Assembly (NCBI GenBank): GCA_963832305.1
Contig: CAWHTU010000027.1
Span: forward strand, 62,001 to 126,000
Length of the DNA: 64,000 nucleotides
Origin: Roseiarcus sp963832305
GTDB lineage: Bacteria; Pseudomonadota; Alphaproteobacteria; Rhizobiales; Beijerinckiaceae
Direction: 5' to 3'
Position numbers and translations under genes: made by a program. Positions 8,706-18,201 of the stretch are shown piece after piece (position 1 is the first letter of the stretch; every line of letters starts with the position of its first letter). The notes under the pieces are model-generated. The model did not search any database, was not told the DNA's origin, and was given only the letters and a program-made list of their open reading frames with translations.

Positions 8706-8912
8706 ATGGTTAAGACGTTCGCCGCAGTCAGCCTCGGGGCGGTCCTCGCCCTGTCGCCTCTGGCCGCGATGGCCCAGAGCTCAGCCCACGCCGGCGGAGG
8801 CGGGTCGCACAGCAAGCACATGCGCCACCACTCCAACCAGAGCAAGGAAAGGGCGCGCGCGGGCGCGGAACATATGCACCATATGAGGACGGGAACCACG
8901 CCCAAGAGCTGA
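8706..8912 (+). CDS. Small secreted His/Met-rich protein
   Basis: A 68-residue product that I do not recognise as a named family. Residues 1 to about 23 form a signal peptide ending SPLAAMAQ. The mature part of about 45 residues has no cysteine and is rich in His, Ser, Gly and Met, with clusters SKHMRHHSN and EHMHHM. Such clusters can bind copper or nickel, which is an inference. The ATG at 8706 has GGGGAG 7 bases upstream; a TTG at 8691 is open but lies upstream of that site. It stands alone between the SDR gene and glgP. Confidence 0.65.
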   Translation: MVKTFAAVSLGAVLALSPLAAMAQSSAHAGGGGSHSKHMRHHSNQSKERARAGAEHMHHMRTGTTPKS

Positions 8913-8981
8913 TCTGTTCGAGCTGATTTGCCGATATCGGCGCGCGCTTCCGGCGCGCGCCGAACTATTTTTGCATGCGGC

Positions 8982-11492
8982 TTACCCGACCGGGCAGGCC
9001 TTCGCGCCCCAGATCTCGTCGGCGTATTGCTGGATCGTGCGGTCGCTGGAGAATTTGCCCGAGCCCGCGATGTTCAGAATGCTCTTGCGCGCCCATTCGT
9101 TCGGTTTCCGATAGAGGTCGCAAAGGGCGTCGTCCGCCTTGAGGTAGGACGTCAGGTCGGCCAGATGCATATAGGCGTCGCCATGGGTCAGGAGCGCGCC
9201 GCGCAGCGGCTCGAAAATGCCTGGCTCGTCCCGGCTGAAATGATCGGAGAAAATCAAGTCGAGCGCTTTGCGCGTCTCCGGCTCGTTTTGGTAGTGCCAG
9301 TACGGACTGTACCAGGGGCGGCTGTCGGCCACTTCATTGGCGGTGAGGCCAAAGAGGAAGAAATTCTCTTCTCCCGCCTCCTCCACCATCTCGATCGTTG
9401 CGCCGTCGCGCGTTCCGAGCGTCAGCGCCCCATTCATCATGAACTTCATGTTGCTGGTGCCGCTCGCTTCATACCCCGCCGTCGAGATCTGGTTCGAGAC
9501 GTCGGCTGCGGGAATGCAGCGCTCGGCGAGCGTGACATTGTATTCCGGGAGGAACACCACTTTCAGCTTTCCCCGAACCGCCGGATCGCTGTCGATGGCG
9601 CGCGCCAGATTGTTGATGAACTTGATGATCACCTTGGCCAGCTGATAGGCGGGCGCGGCCTTGCCGGCGAAGAAGAAAGTCCGGGGCGGGATTGCGAGAC
9701 TGGGGTTCTCGCGCAGCCGGTCGTAGAGGGCGACGATCCTCAGAGCGTTGAGCAGCTGACGCTTATATTCGTGAATGCGCTTGATCTGGCAATCGAAGAT
9801 CGTGTCCGGATCGACGACGACCTCAGTGTGCCGCTTGACCCAGTCGACGAACCTCGTCTTGGCTGCGCGCTTGGCCGCAAGAATTCTGGCGCGGAACGCC
9901 GCATCGTCCGCCAGCGGTCGCAGCTCCATCAATCGGCTGAGGTCACCAATCCAGGCGTCGCCGATCGCGGCGGAAATCGTCTCGGCGAGAGGCGGATTGG
10001 CGAGCCTTAGCCATCGCCTCGGCGTCACCCCGTTCGTCTTGTTGCTGAAGCGCTCGGGAAAGGCCTCCGCAAGGTCGCGGACCGTCGTCTCCCGCAGAAG
10101 CTTGGAATGGATCGCCGCCACGCCGTTGGTGCTGTGTGAACTGACGATCGCGAGATTCGCCATCCGGATGTGCTTCGCCTGCCCCTCCTCGACCAGGCTG
10201 ACGCGGGCGGCGCGTCCCTCGTCGCCGGGAAAGCGCCCGCGAATGTCGTCCATGAGCCGCCGGTTGATCTCGTAGATGATCTCGAGATGACGCGGGATGA
10301 GAAATTGCATCCATTCGACCGGCCAGCGCTCGAGCGCCTCGGGCAAAAGCGTATGGTTGGTGTAGGCGAGCGTGCGCTTCGCGAGGTCGAACGCCTCGTC
10401 CCACCCGAGATGCGCTTCGTCGAGCAGAATGCGCATGAGCTCCGGCGCCGCGAGCGCCGGGTGAGTGTCGTTCATCTGGATTGCCGCCTTTTCGGGCAGC
10501 AACCGCCAGTCCGAGTTCGATTGCCGGAATCGACGAACGATATCGCCGAGCGAGCAGGCGACGAGGAAATATTCCTGCATAAGCCTGAGCTCTCGTCCCT
10601 GCACCGTATGATCGTCGGGGTAGAGAACGCGCGTCAGCGACTCCGCATTGAGCGCTTCGGCGATCGAGGCCACAAAATCGCCGCCGCTGAACCTCTGAAA
10701 ATCGAACCCTTCCGAGGCTGTGGCGCTCCACAATCGGAGCGTATTGACCGTGTCCCCGCCATAGCCGACCACCGGCCGGTCATAGGGGACGCCGACCAGG
10801 GTCGAGGGGACGTTCGGGATCATTCTCAGCACGCCCTGGCGCAATTCGAATGAGCAGCCGAAGGTCACCTCGATGCTCTCGGCGGGGCGCACGATCTCCC
10901 ATGGATCGGGATGTTTCAGCCAGTTGTCCGGGCGCTCCTCCTGCCAGCCGTTGCGAATATGCTGCTGGAAGATGCCGTGCTCATAGCGCAACCCGTGGCC
11001 CATCGCCGGCAACTGCATCGTGGCCATCGAGTTGAGGAAGCAGGCCGCGAGACGGCCGAGGCCGCCGTTGCCCAATCCCGCGTCGGGCTCTTCGTGCAGG
11101 ATCTCCCACCATTCGCGGCCGTCCTTGCCGAAGCTCGCCGCGACGACGGGATCGAGCAGGAGGTTCATCACATTGTTGCCGAGCGAGCGGCCGATGAGAA
11201 ACTCGATCGAGAGATAGTAGACCCACTTCGGATTTTCGCGGTCGTAGGATTTATTGGTGCGCAGCCAACGGTCCGAGAGAATGTCCCTCACCCCGCGCGC
11301 GGCGCCCTTGTAGCGCTCGCGCGTATTGGCCGTCTCGGGTTCGACGATATTGTCGAATCTCAGTCGCCGCTCGAAAAGCGCGTCCGGCGCCCCTGCGAAG
11401 CGCGCGGCGCCAAGGCCATACTGGTCGAGGGTCTTGCCGGAGTGAAACGAGCTCAGCGCCGCCTTGTCGAAAGCCCTCGGTTTCGTTTCCAT
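8982..11492 (-). CDS. glgP: Glycogen/starch/alpha-glucan phosphorylase
   Basis: Releases glucose-1-phosphate from the non-reducing ends of glycogen. The 836-residue product has full family length. The pyridoxal phosphate site EASGTSNMKF is clear, with the Schiff-base lysine at residue 682, and the N-terminal RENPKWVYYLSIEFLIGRSL is typical. The ATG at 11492 gives METKPRAFDK and has a GAGG about 9 bases upstream; a TTG at 11519 would add 9 residues. It lies 87 bases downstream of xfp on the same strand, so glycogen breakdown and the phosphoketolase may be expressed together. Confidence 0.95.
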   Translation of the reverse strand: METKPRAFDKAALSSFHSGKTLDQYGLGAARFAGAPDALFERRLRFDNIVEPETANTRERYKGAARGVRDILSDRWLRTNKSYDRENPKWVYYLSIEFLIGRSLGNNVMNLLLDPVVAASFGKDGREWWEILHEEPDAGLGNGGLGRLAACFLNSMATMQLPAMGHGLRYEHGIFQQHIRNGWQEERPDNWLKHPDPWEIVRPAESIEVTFGCSFELRQGVLRMIPNVPSTLVGVPYDRPVVGYGGDTVNTLRLWSATASEGFDFQRFSGGDFVASIAEALNAESLTRVLYPDDHTVQGRELRLMQEYFLVACSLGDIVRRFRQSNSDWRLLPEKAAIQMNDTHPALAAPELMRILLDEAHLGWDEAFDLAKRTLAYTNHTLLPEALERWPVEWMQFLIPRHLEIIYEINRRLMDDIRGRFPGDEGRAARVSLVEEGQAKHIRMANLAIVSSHSTNGVAAIHSKLLRETTVRDLAEAFPERFSNKTNGVTPRRWLRLANPPLAETISAAIGDAWIGDLSRLMELRPLADDAAFRARILAAKRAAKTRFVDWVKRHTEVVVDPDTIFDCQIKRIHEYKRQLLNALRIVALYDRLRENPSLAIPPRTFFFAGKAAPAYQLAKVIIKFINNLARAIDSDPAVRGKLKVVFLPEYNVTLAERCIPAADVSNQISTAGYEASGTSNMKFMMNGALTLGTRDGATIEMVEEAGEENFFLFGLTANEVADSRPWYSPYWHYQNEPETRKALDLIFSDHFSRDEPGIFEPLRGALLTHGDAYMHLADLTSYLKADDALCDLYRKPNEWARKSILNIAGSGKFSSDRTIQQYADEIWGAKACPVG

Positions 11493-11579
11493 CGCTGCGC
11501 CCTCGGCGTCCAGGCGCAATTGATAGCGACGCTCAATGACGCTTTGGCGACGGCGGCGGCGCGCGACAGCGCAACGACA

Positions 11580-14006
11580 TCAGGCGTTGTCGCCGCCGGT
11601 CGAGGTTGCTCCCCGGACGGACGTCGTTTCGCCGCCCCACGTCCAGTTCTTGATCTCCGGCATGTCGTCGCCATAGCGGCGGATGTACTCGCGATGGTCG
11701 ATGAGCCGGTCGCGGATAGCCTGCTTGGCGTAAGCGGCGCGCTCGCCCAGTTTCGGCACACGGTCGATGACGTCGCCGACCAGGTGGAAACGGTCAATGT
11801 CGTTGATCACGCACATATCGAACGGCGTGGTCGTCGTTCCCTCTTCCTTGTAGCCGCGCACATGGATGTTGTCGTGGCCGGTCCGCTTGTAGGTCAGCCG
11901 ATGGATGAGCCACGGATAGCCGTGAAAGGCGAAGATGATCGGCTTGTCGACGGTGAAGAGGGCGTCGAAGTCGCGGCCCGAAAGACCGTGCGGATGCTCG
12001 CTCGCCGGCTGGAGCGTCATCAGATCGACGACGTTGACGACGCGTATTTTCAGTTCGGGCGCGTGCTCGCGCAGAAGCTTGACCGCCGCCAGAGTCTCGA
12101 GCGTCGGCACGTCGCCGCAGCAGGCCATCACGACGTCCGGCTCGCCGCCGGCGTCGTTGCTCGCCCATGGCCAGATCCCTAGGCCCGCTTCGCAATGCTT
12201 GATCGCCTGGTCCATGGTCAGCCATTGCGGCGCCGGCTGCTTTCCGGCGACGATCACGTTCACGTAGTTGCGGCTCTTGAGGCAGTGATCTGTGACCGAA
12301 AGCAGGCAGTTGGCGTCCGGCGGCAGATAGATCCGGACCACCTCGGCCTTCTTGTTCATCACGTGGTCGATGAAGCCCGGGTCCTGATGGGAGAAGCCGT
12401 TGTGGTCCTGGCGCCAGACATGGCTCGACAAAAGGTAATTGAGCGAAGCGATCGGGCGCCGCCACTCGATGTCGTTGCAGACCTTAAGCCATTTTGCGTG
12501 CTGGTTGAACATCGAATCGATGATGTGGATGAAGGCCTCGTAGCAGGAGAAGAAGCCGTGGCGGCCGGTCAGCAGATAACCCTCGAGCCAGCCCTGGCAC
12601 TGATGCTCGCTCAGCACCTCCATCACCCGGCCGTCGGGGGCGAGATGGTCGTCGTAAGGCATGGTCTCGGCGGCCCAGGCGCGGTTCGTCACTTCGAGCA
12701 CGTTCTGCCAGCGGTTCGAGTTGTTTTCGTCCGGGCTGAAGAGGCGGAAATTTCGCTGCTCGAGATTGAGCTTCATCACGTCGCGCAAGAAAGCGCCCAT
12801 GGCCTGGGTCGCCTCAGCGGTCGAAGCGCCCGGCGCGGGGACGCCGACCGCATAGTCGCAGAAGTTGGGCAGTCTCAGGTCGTGCAACAGCGCGCCGCCG
12901 TTGGCGTGCGGATTGGCGCTCATCCGGCGCGTTCCGGTCGGCGGCAGCGCGGCGAGCTCGGGAATCAGGCGGCCCTTGGCGTCGAACAGCTCTTCCGGAC
13001 GGTAGCTTTTCATCCAGTTTTCGAGGATGCGGACGTGCTCGGGATGACCGCGCATCGCGCTCATCGGCACTTGATGCGAGCGCCAGTAGCCCTCTTCCCG
13101 CTTGCCGTCGATCTCCTTGGGACAGGTCCAGCCCTTGGGAGTGCGCATGACGATCATCGGCCAGACGGGCCGCTTCGAGAAGCCGTTGCGCCGCGCGTCG
13201 TGCTGGATGCGGCGAATCTCGCGCACGACCGTGTCGAGCGTCTTCGCCATCAATTGGTGCATCGTCGCGGGATCGTCGCCCTCGACGAAATGCGGAAGAT
13301 AGCCGTAGCCGCGCATGAGCTGGTCGAGTTCGTCGTGCGGGATGCGCGCAAGCACCGTCGGATTGGCGATCTTGTAGCCGTTGAGGTGGAGAATCGGGAG
13401 GACCGCGCCGTCGCTGACCGGATTGAGGAACTTGTTCGAATGCCAGCTCGTGGCAAGCGGCCCGGTTTCGGCCTCGCCGTCGCCGACGACGCAGGCGGCG
13501 ATCAGGTCCGGATTGTCGAACACGGCGCCATAGGCATGCGAGATCGAATAGCCGAGTTCGCCGCCCTCGTGGATCGAGCCGGGCGTCTCGGGCGCGACAT
13601 GGCTTGGAATCCCGCCGGGAAACGAGAACTGGGTGAAGAGGCGCTTCATGCCCGCTTCGTCCTCGGAGACGTTCGGATAGACTTCGCTGTAGGTCCCCTC
13701 GAGATAGGCGTTGGCGACGATCCCGGGGCCGCCGTGGCCGGGCCCGATCACGTAGATCATGTCAAGATCGTGCTTCTTGATCAGCCGATTGAGGTGCGCG
13801 TAGATGAAGTTGAGGCCCGGCGTCGTGCCCCAATGGCCAAGCAGCCGCGGCTTGATGTGCTCCTCTTTCAGAGGCTCGCGCAGCAGCGGGTTGTCGAAGA
13901 GATAGATCTGGCCGACGGAGAGATAATTGGCGGCGCGCCAATAGGCGTCGATGAGCGCGGCTTCCTTAGCCGACAACACAGTTGGCGACTTGACCTTGGC
14001 GGCCAT
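11580..14006 (-). CDS. xfp: Xylulose-5-phosphate/fructose-6-phosphate phosphoketolase
   Basis: Thiamine-diphosphate enzyme that splits xylulose-5-P or fructose-6-P with phosphate to give acetyl-phosphate and glyceraldehyde-3-P or erythrose-4-P. The 808-residue protein shows phosphoketolase signatures GHWGTTPGLNFIYAHLNR, GPGHGGPG, the ThDP-binding GDGEAETGPLATSWHSNKF and SHQDPGFIDH. The ATG at 14006 has GGGAGGG about 7 bases upstream; extension of the frame beyond it is not family-like. It precedes glgP on the same strand. No acetate kinase or phosphotransacetylase gene is in the window, so the fate of acetyl-phosphate cannot be seen here. Confidence 0.95.
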   Translation of the reverse strand: MAAKVKSPTVLSAKEAALIDAYWRAANYLSVGQIYLFDNPLLREPLKEEHIKPRLLGHWGTTPGLNFIYAHLNRLIKKHDLDMIYVIGPGHGGPGIVANAYLEGTYSEVYPNVSEDEAGMKRLFTQFSFPGGIPSHVAPETPGSIHEGGELGYSISHAYGAVFDNPDLIAACVVGDGEAETGPLATSWHSNKFLNPVSDGAVLPILHLNGYKIANPTVLARIPHDELDQLMRGYGYLPHFVEGDDPATMHQLMAKTLDTVVREIRRIQHDARRNGFSKRPVWPMIVMRTPKGWTCPKEIDGKREEGYWRSHQVPMSAMRGHPEHVRILENWMKSYRPEELFDAKGRLIPELAALPPTGTRRMSANPHANGGALLHDLRLPNFCDYAVGVPAPGASTAEATQAMGAFLRDVMKLNLEQRNFRLFSPDENNSNRWQNVLEVTNRAWAAETMPYDDHLAPDGRVMEVLSEHQCQGWLEGYLLTGRHGFFSCYEAFIHIIDSMFNQHAKWLKVCNDIEWRRPIASLNYLLSSHVWRQDHNGFSHQDPGFIDHVMNKKAEVVRIYLPPDANCLLSVTDHCLKSRNYVNVIVAGKQPAPQWLTMDQAIKHCEAGLGIWPWASNDAGGEPDVVMACCGDVPTLETLAAVKLLREHAPELKIRVVNVVDLMTLQPASEHPHGLSGRDFDALFTVDKPIIFAFHGYPWLIHRLTYKRTGHDNIHVRGYKEEGTTTTPFDMCVINDIDRFHLVGDVIDRVPKLGERAAYAKQAIRDRLIDHREYIRRYGDDMPEIKNWTWGGETTSVRGATSTGGDNA

Positions 14007-14243
14007 GGCATGCCCTCCCGATGTGAGCTTGGGCGGTTGCCCAGGGGTAAACTCTCCCCGATCCATGACAATTGAGCAACAGGCGCGCGGCGCTTCGATC
14101 GCGGCCGAAAGACGCATAGCCAAGAGACGCGTGGCGAATCGCCGACCCCGATCGCGTCCCCCGCATATCCGCTAGCCGCGGGCCGGGCGGGGCGGTAGGT
14201 TCACCCGAGGGCAAACTGGGCAAACCGCCAAAGATCAAATCTC

Positions 14244-15296
14244 ATGGATGATGCGCAGGCTATTCCGCTGAAGACCACCGGAAGGCGTTTCGTCCGCGCG
14301 GTCAGGAATTTTGCGCGATCGGAAGTTGGCTGGAAGGCCAAGGTCATTTTTGCCACGCTGGTCCTGCTCCTCTGCGCGTCGAATGCACTCAACGTCATCA
14401 ACAGCTATGTCGGCCGCAATTTCATGACGGCGATCGCCGATCGCAACATGTCCGGCTTCGTCACCCAGGCTTTCCTGTATGTCGGCGTGTTCGCCGCCCT
14501 GACCGTCGTCGCGGTGATCGCGCGCTTCGGCGAGGAGCGACTCGGGCTTTTGTGGCGCGACACGATGACTCGCGCGATCTTGCGAGGCTACCTCGCTGAT
14601 GGGACCTATCTACGCCTCAACGCCTCGGGAGCGATCGCCAATCCTGACCAGCGCATCTCCGAAGACGTTCGCGCCTTCACCGTCACGACGCTTTCCTTCG
14701 CGCTCATGGCGCTCAACAGCGCCTTCACGATCATCGCCTTCTCAGGGGTTCTGTGGACCATAAGCCCGCTCCTATTTGGCGTCTCCGTGCTTTACGCGGC
14801 CGTCGGCTCGCTCTTCACCTTCATGTTTGGACGCCCGCTGATCCAACTGAACTATGACCAGCTCGACAAGGAAGCGAGCTTTCGCTCTGGGCTCATTGAT
14901 GTCCGAAACAACGCCGAGGCCATTATGACGGCGCACGACGAAGACTCGCAAATGGCTCAATTGCTTGGTCGGCTCGACGACCTCGTCAACAATTTTCGTA
15001 GGATTACCTCGATCAACCGCAATGTTGGTTTCTTCACCACCGGCTACAATTGGATGATCCAGATTATCCCGGCGCTCATCATTGCTCCGGCCTTTATCGA
15101 AGGGAAAATCGAGTTCGGCGTCATTACTCAGTCGGCGGTCGCCTTCGCGACTCTTGTCGCCGCATTCTCTCTCATTGTGAGCCAGTTCCAGTCGCTGTCG
15201 AGCTACGCTGCGGTCGTCGCGCGGCTGAGCGCGCTCGTGGAGGTGGTGGAACAGCCGGGCGATCCCGGCCCGAACGAGGCGGCGCCCACCCTTTGA
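14244..15296 (+). CDS. ABC transporter membrane domain protein without ATPase domain
   Basis: A 350-residue protein matching the transmembrane half of YddA/SbmA-type exporters (ABC_membrane_2 family), with several hydrophobic segments from about residue 33 to 305 and the typical RISEDVRAFT coupling region. Family members of the YddA type are about 570-600 residues and carry a C-terminal ATPase; here the frame stops at residue 350, just where that domain should begin, and only 73 bases separate it from the next gene. No Walker motif is present in any frame downstream. SbmA/BacA proteins naturally lack the ATPase and are driven by protons, so it may be functional in that way, or it may be a truncated remnant. 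Confidence 0.75.
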   Translation: MDDAQAIPLKTTGRRFVRAVRNFARSEVGWKAKVIFATLVLLLCASNALNVINSYVGRNFMTAIADRNMSGFVTQAFLYVGVFAALTVVAVIARFGEERLGLLWRDTMTRAILRGYLADGTYLRLNASGAIANPDQRISEDVRAFTVTTLSFALMALNSAFTIIAFSGVLWTISPLLFGVSVLYAAVGSLFTFMFGRPLIQLNYDQLDKEASFRSGLIDVRNNAEAIMTAHDEDSQMAQLLGRLDDLVNNFRRITSINRNVGFFTTGYNWMIQIIPALIIAPAFIEGKIEFGVITQSAVAFATLVAAFSLIVSQFQSLSSYAAVVARLSALVEVVEQPGDPGPNEAAPTL

Positions 15297-15369
15297 TGAC
15301 GCGCCCGGCCTAGGAATTCGATGGTAAGGAACCCGCCGACCGGACTTTTGAATTGTCGGAGACCGCCTC

Positions 15370-16149
15370 ATGATCCCGCAGAACACCGGACCATTCTTCA
15401 ATCGGTTGAAGGCGTTATGGGCCGAAGGCAAAACCGCGCTTGGAGCGATTGCGACGATACCCTCGGTGCAAACGATCCAGGTCATGGCCCGTTCGGGATT
15501 GGACTTCGTCGTCATCGACATGGAGCATGGCGCGGTCGATCTCGGCACGGGCCACAACATGATCGCCGCAACATCCGGAACGCCGCTGGTTCCGCTCGTT
15601 CGCGTCGCTTCTACGTCGGCCTGGCACGCGAAGGCGCCGCTCGACTTCGGAGCGCTTGGCGTCGCCTTTCCGATGACGAGCACGCGCGAGGCCGCGGCGG
15701 CGGCTGTGGCCGCCATTCGCTACCCTCCAGGCGGCGAGCGCTTCTGGGGGCCCTTCTATGCGCCGCTCAGGTGGGACGTATCGATGCGCGAGTATCAGGA
15801 TCGCATTGATGACGAGGTGCTGGCCATTGGCGTTGTCGAGCATATCGACGCCCTCAAGACCATTCATGAAGTCGTCGCCACGCCAGGGCTTGATCTCGCG
15901 TTCATCGGCCCGGGCGATCTGGCGACCAGCATGGGACTCAAGGGCCGCGCCGATCATCCGGACGTTCAGGCCGCCATCCGGATATTTGAGGAGGCTATTC
16001 GAGCAAGCCCGGTTGCGCTTGGAGGGGTCGCCACCACGCAAGAGCAGATTGCCGCCATGCGGAGCCGGGGATACAAAGCCCTTGCTGTTGGTTTCGACTG
16101 GTCGCTGTTGCAGCGGGGCATCCAATCCTTGATCGTCAATCCGTCTTGA
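15370..16149 (+). CDS. HpcH/HpaI family aldolase
   Basis: Class II metal-dependent aldolase related to 4-hydroxy-2-oxo-heptanedioate aldolase and 2-dehydro-3-deoxyglucarate aldolase, expected to cleave or form 2-keto acids such as pyruvate plus an aldehyde. The 259-residue product has the family active-site stretches FVVIDMEHGAVDL (residues about 46-58), VRVAS and the late FIGPGDLATSMG metal and pyruvate-binding segment. A GGAGA lies about 10 bases before the ATG. It is followed by the cupin and a methyltransferase on the same strand; the shared purpose is not evident. Confidence 0.88.
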   Translation: MIPQNTGPFFNRLKALWAEGKTALGAIATIPSVQTIQVMARSGLDFVVIDMEHGAVDLGTGHNMIAATSGTPLVPLVRVASTSAWHAKAPLDFGALGVAFPMTSTREAAAAAVAAIRYPPGGERFWGPFYAPLRWDVSMREYQDRIDDEVLAIGVVEHIDALKTIHEVVATPGLDLAFIGPGDLATSMGLKGRADHPDVQAAIRIFEEAIRASPVALGGVATTQEQIAAMRSRGYKALAVGFDWSLLQRGIQSLIVNPS

Positions 16150-16241
16150 GGATTGCGGATGCCAGCCAAATGGACGGGTCAGGACGCGACAAGCAAAGAG
16201 ACGCCGGCAGCAGGTCCGGCGCTACGGGAGGAACATCACCC

Positions 16242-16637
16242 ATGCTCACGCGACGCGCTTTCGCCGCTTGCGCCCTGTGCGCGGCGGGCGGCTTCCTAGC
16301 CACGGGCGCAGATGCGCAAACGCCGGGGTTCAAACGCACCCTCCTCAAGCAGACCGACGGGCCGGTCGAGGGCTATGTGACGATCGAGATGCGGGTCGAC
16401 ATCGACCCGAACGTAACGGTTGCGCGCCACACGCATCCCGGCATCGAAACAGGCTATCTCGCCGAAGGGGGCATCGAACTGACCATCGACGGCCAGGGCA
16501 CGCTCAAACTCGCCCCCGGCGACGGATTTCAGGTTCCGACCGGCACGCCGCATGGCGGGCCGACCGGGTCGGCAAAGACGGTTGTCATTTCGACTTACGT
16601 GGTCGAGAAGGGTAAGCCGCTGGCCTCTCCGGCGTGA
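16242..16637 (+). CDS. Secreted cupin-domain protein
   Basis: A 131-residue protein with an N-terminal export signal (MLTRRAFAACALCAAGGFL; the TRRAF stretch resembles a weak Tat motif) and one cupin-2 beta barrel, with the metal-ligand pattern HTHPGIETGYLAEG and the second motif PGDGFQVPTGTPH. Cupins of this type bind a metal and may be enzymes or binding proteins; no specific reaction can be assigned. The ATG at 16242 has GGAGG about 9 bases upstream; the open frame above it lacks a signal-like start. It overlaps or nearly touches the next methyltransferase gene, so the two are probably co-transcribed. Confidence 0.8.
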   Translation: MLTRRAFAACALCAAGGFLATGADAQTPGFKRTLLKQTDGPVEGYVTIEMRVDIDPNVTVARHTHPGIETGYLAEGGIELTIDGQGTLKLAPGDGFQVPTGTPHGGPTGSAKTVVISTYVVEKGKPLASPA

Positions 16638-16654
16638 GCAAACAAGGAGCGCCC

Positions 16655-17524
16655 GTGTCCGCCGCCCTGCCGATGCACGCCGACAACGCCGCCCAGATCG
16701 AATACTGGAACCGCACTGCCGGGCCGCGATGGACCGACCGCCAGGAGGAGCAGGACCTGGTGCTGCGCCCGATCTCCGACCGGCTCATCGCCGCGGCGGA
16801 CGCGAAACCAGGCGAGCGGGTCGTCGACATCGGCTGCGGCTGCGGCGACACGACAATCGACTTGGCCGCCCGGGTCAGTCCGGGAGGTGAAGCGCTCGGG
16901 CTCGACATTTCCGAGCCGATGCTCAACCGCGCCCGCGAGCGCGCGCCGAGCGGGCTGCCGGCCCGTTTCGTTCTCGCCGACGCCACGGTCTTCGATTTCG
17001 AGCCCGAGAGGGCCGATCTCGCGGTGTCGCGATTCGGCGTCATGTTCTTCGCCGACCCGGCGCGTTCCTTCGCCAACCTGCGCCGAGGCATAAAGCCCGG
17101 CGGGCGGCTCGTCTTCGTCTGCTGGCGCGAGGCAAAGCAAAATCCGTGGATGATGATGCCGCTGCGCGAAGCCAAGAAGCATGCCCCTCCGCTGCCCGAG
17201 ACGAACCCCGAGGATCCGGGTCCGTTCGCTTTCGCCAACGATGCGCGCGTGCGCAGCATCCTGAGCGCGGCCGGCTTCGCCGAGGTCGCCGTGACCCCGG
17301 TTGATCTTGATCTCGACATCGCAATCGGCCGCGGATTGGACGCGGCCGTCGCCGGGGCAATGGGAATCGGACCGACGAGCCGCATTCTCGACGGCCAGCC
17401 CGAAGCCGTCCGCGCGGCCGCCGCGGCGGACATCCGCAAGGCTCTCGCCGAGCGCGCGAAAGGAGACAGCGTGCCCCTCGGCGCCGCCATCTGGATGGTG
17501 ACGGCGGTCAATCCCGGCGGGTGA
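16655..17524 (+). CDS. Class I SAM-dependent methyltransferase
   Basis: About 289 residues with a Rossmann-fold methyltransferase domain: VVDIGCGCGDTTIDLA is motif I, followed by LGLDISEPML and a post-core GGRLVFVCWREAKQNPW, a pattern common in small-molecule or quinone-like methyltransferases (UbiE/COQ5-type). The substrate is not known. The GTG at 16655 is preferred because AAGGAG lies 6 bases before it; another GTG at 16634 would give a 4-base overlap with the cupin stop. Its 3' end overlaps the convergent ferredoxin-like gene by 17 bases. Confidence 0.85.
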   Translation: MSAALPMHADNAAQIEYWNRTAGPRWTDRQEEQDLVLRPISDRLIAAADAKPGERVVDIGCGCGDTTIDLAARVSPGGEALGLDISEPMLNRARERAPSGLPARFVLADATVFDFEPERADLAVSRFGVMFFADPARSFANLRRGIKPGGRLVFVCWREAKQNPWMMMPLREAKKHAPPLPETNPEDPGPFAFANDARVRSILSAAGFAEVAVTPVDLDLDIAIGRGLDAAVAGAMGIGPTSRILDGQPEAVRAAAAADIRKALAERAKGDSVPLGAAIWMVTAVNPGG

Positions 17525-18201
17525 GGCGCGCCCGCAGGAAAGCTCGCATCGTGAAGCCCGCCTGCTCCTCGCCGTAGACGTGCTCCGCGCCGACCGGGCA
17601 CGCCCGCCTCGCCCGGCAGCCAAAGCTCATGCAGTCCGCGGCCGGCTGCGTCATCGAGATGGCGAGCGCAGGCGCCGACGTCGTAGCCGGCAGCCGAGAA
17701 TGCGCCGACGGGACAGGCGCTCAGGCACGGGCGTCCTTCGCAGGACTCGCACGGACTTGGCGCCGCCGCGAGTTCGGGAACGTCGAGCGCTTCGCTGAAC
17801 CCAAGCGCTCCGCGGTAGCTGTGCCAAAGCCCGTAGCGGGGATGGATCAGGATGCCAATCGGCGATGGATGGACCGGCTCGGCGCGCCGCGCCCATTGCT
17901 GGAACGGCCAGAACGGCGGCCCGCCGAAGGGGAAAAGCGCCGCCGCGCCGAGGTCGCGCGCCAGCCCTTCGATGACGCGCCGGCTCCAGCGGTCGAGCGG
18001 ATCGTCGGCGCCGTCGCCCGCTTCCGCGCTGGCGGCGAACGCGTCCGAGCCGCGGCGGCCGACGAAGCCGGCAAGGACGATGGTGCGAACGCCGGCGAGG
18101 TCTCCGAGCCGCTCCTTCTCTTCCAGAGCCAGCGCGCCGCGAGGAACGAGGCCCGTCCGGGAGACGGCGGTCAACACAGTCTCTAGCTCGACGCCCTTCA
18201 T
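17508..18201 (-). pseudogene. 4Fe-4S ferredoxin-like protein, single-base frameshift
   Basis: The protein reads as an iron-sulfur protein whose first cluster site is CESCEGRPCLSACPVG. The frame then continues through HLDDAAGR and veers into unrelated sequence, while the family's second cluster motif (CMSFGCRARRACPVG, then AEHVYGEEQAGF and MRAFLRARL and a stop at 17508) is intact one frame over. Removing one base near 17635-17645 (GG read as G in a CCGCGGAC context) restores a continuous 230-residue protein, the usual length. The total span is 694 bases, exactly one more than a multiple of three. The start is ATG at 18201. Whether the extra base is real or an assembly error cannot be told. It is convergent with the methyltransferase gene. 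Confidence 0.82.
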
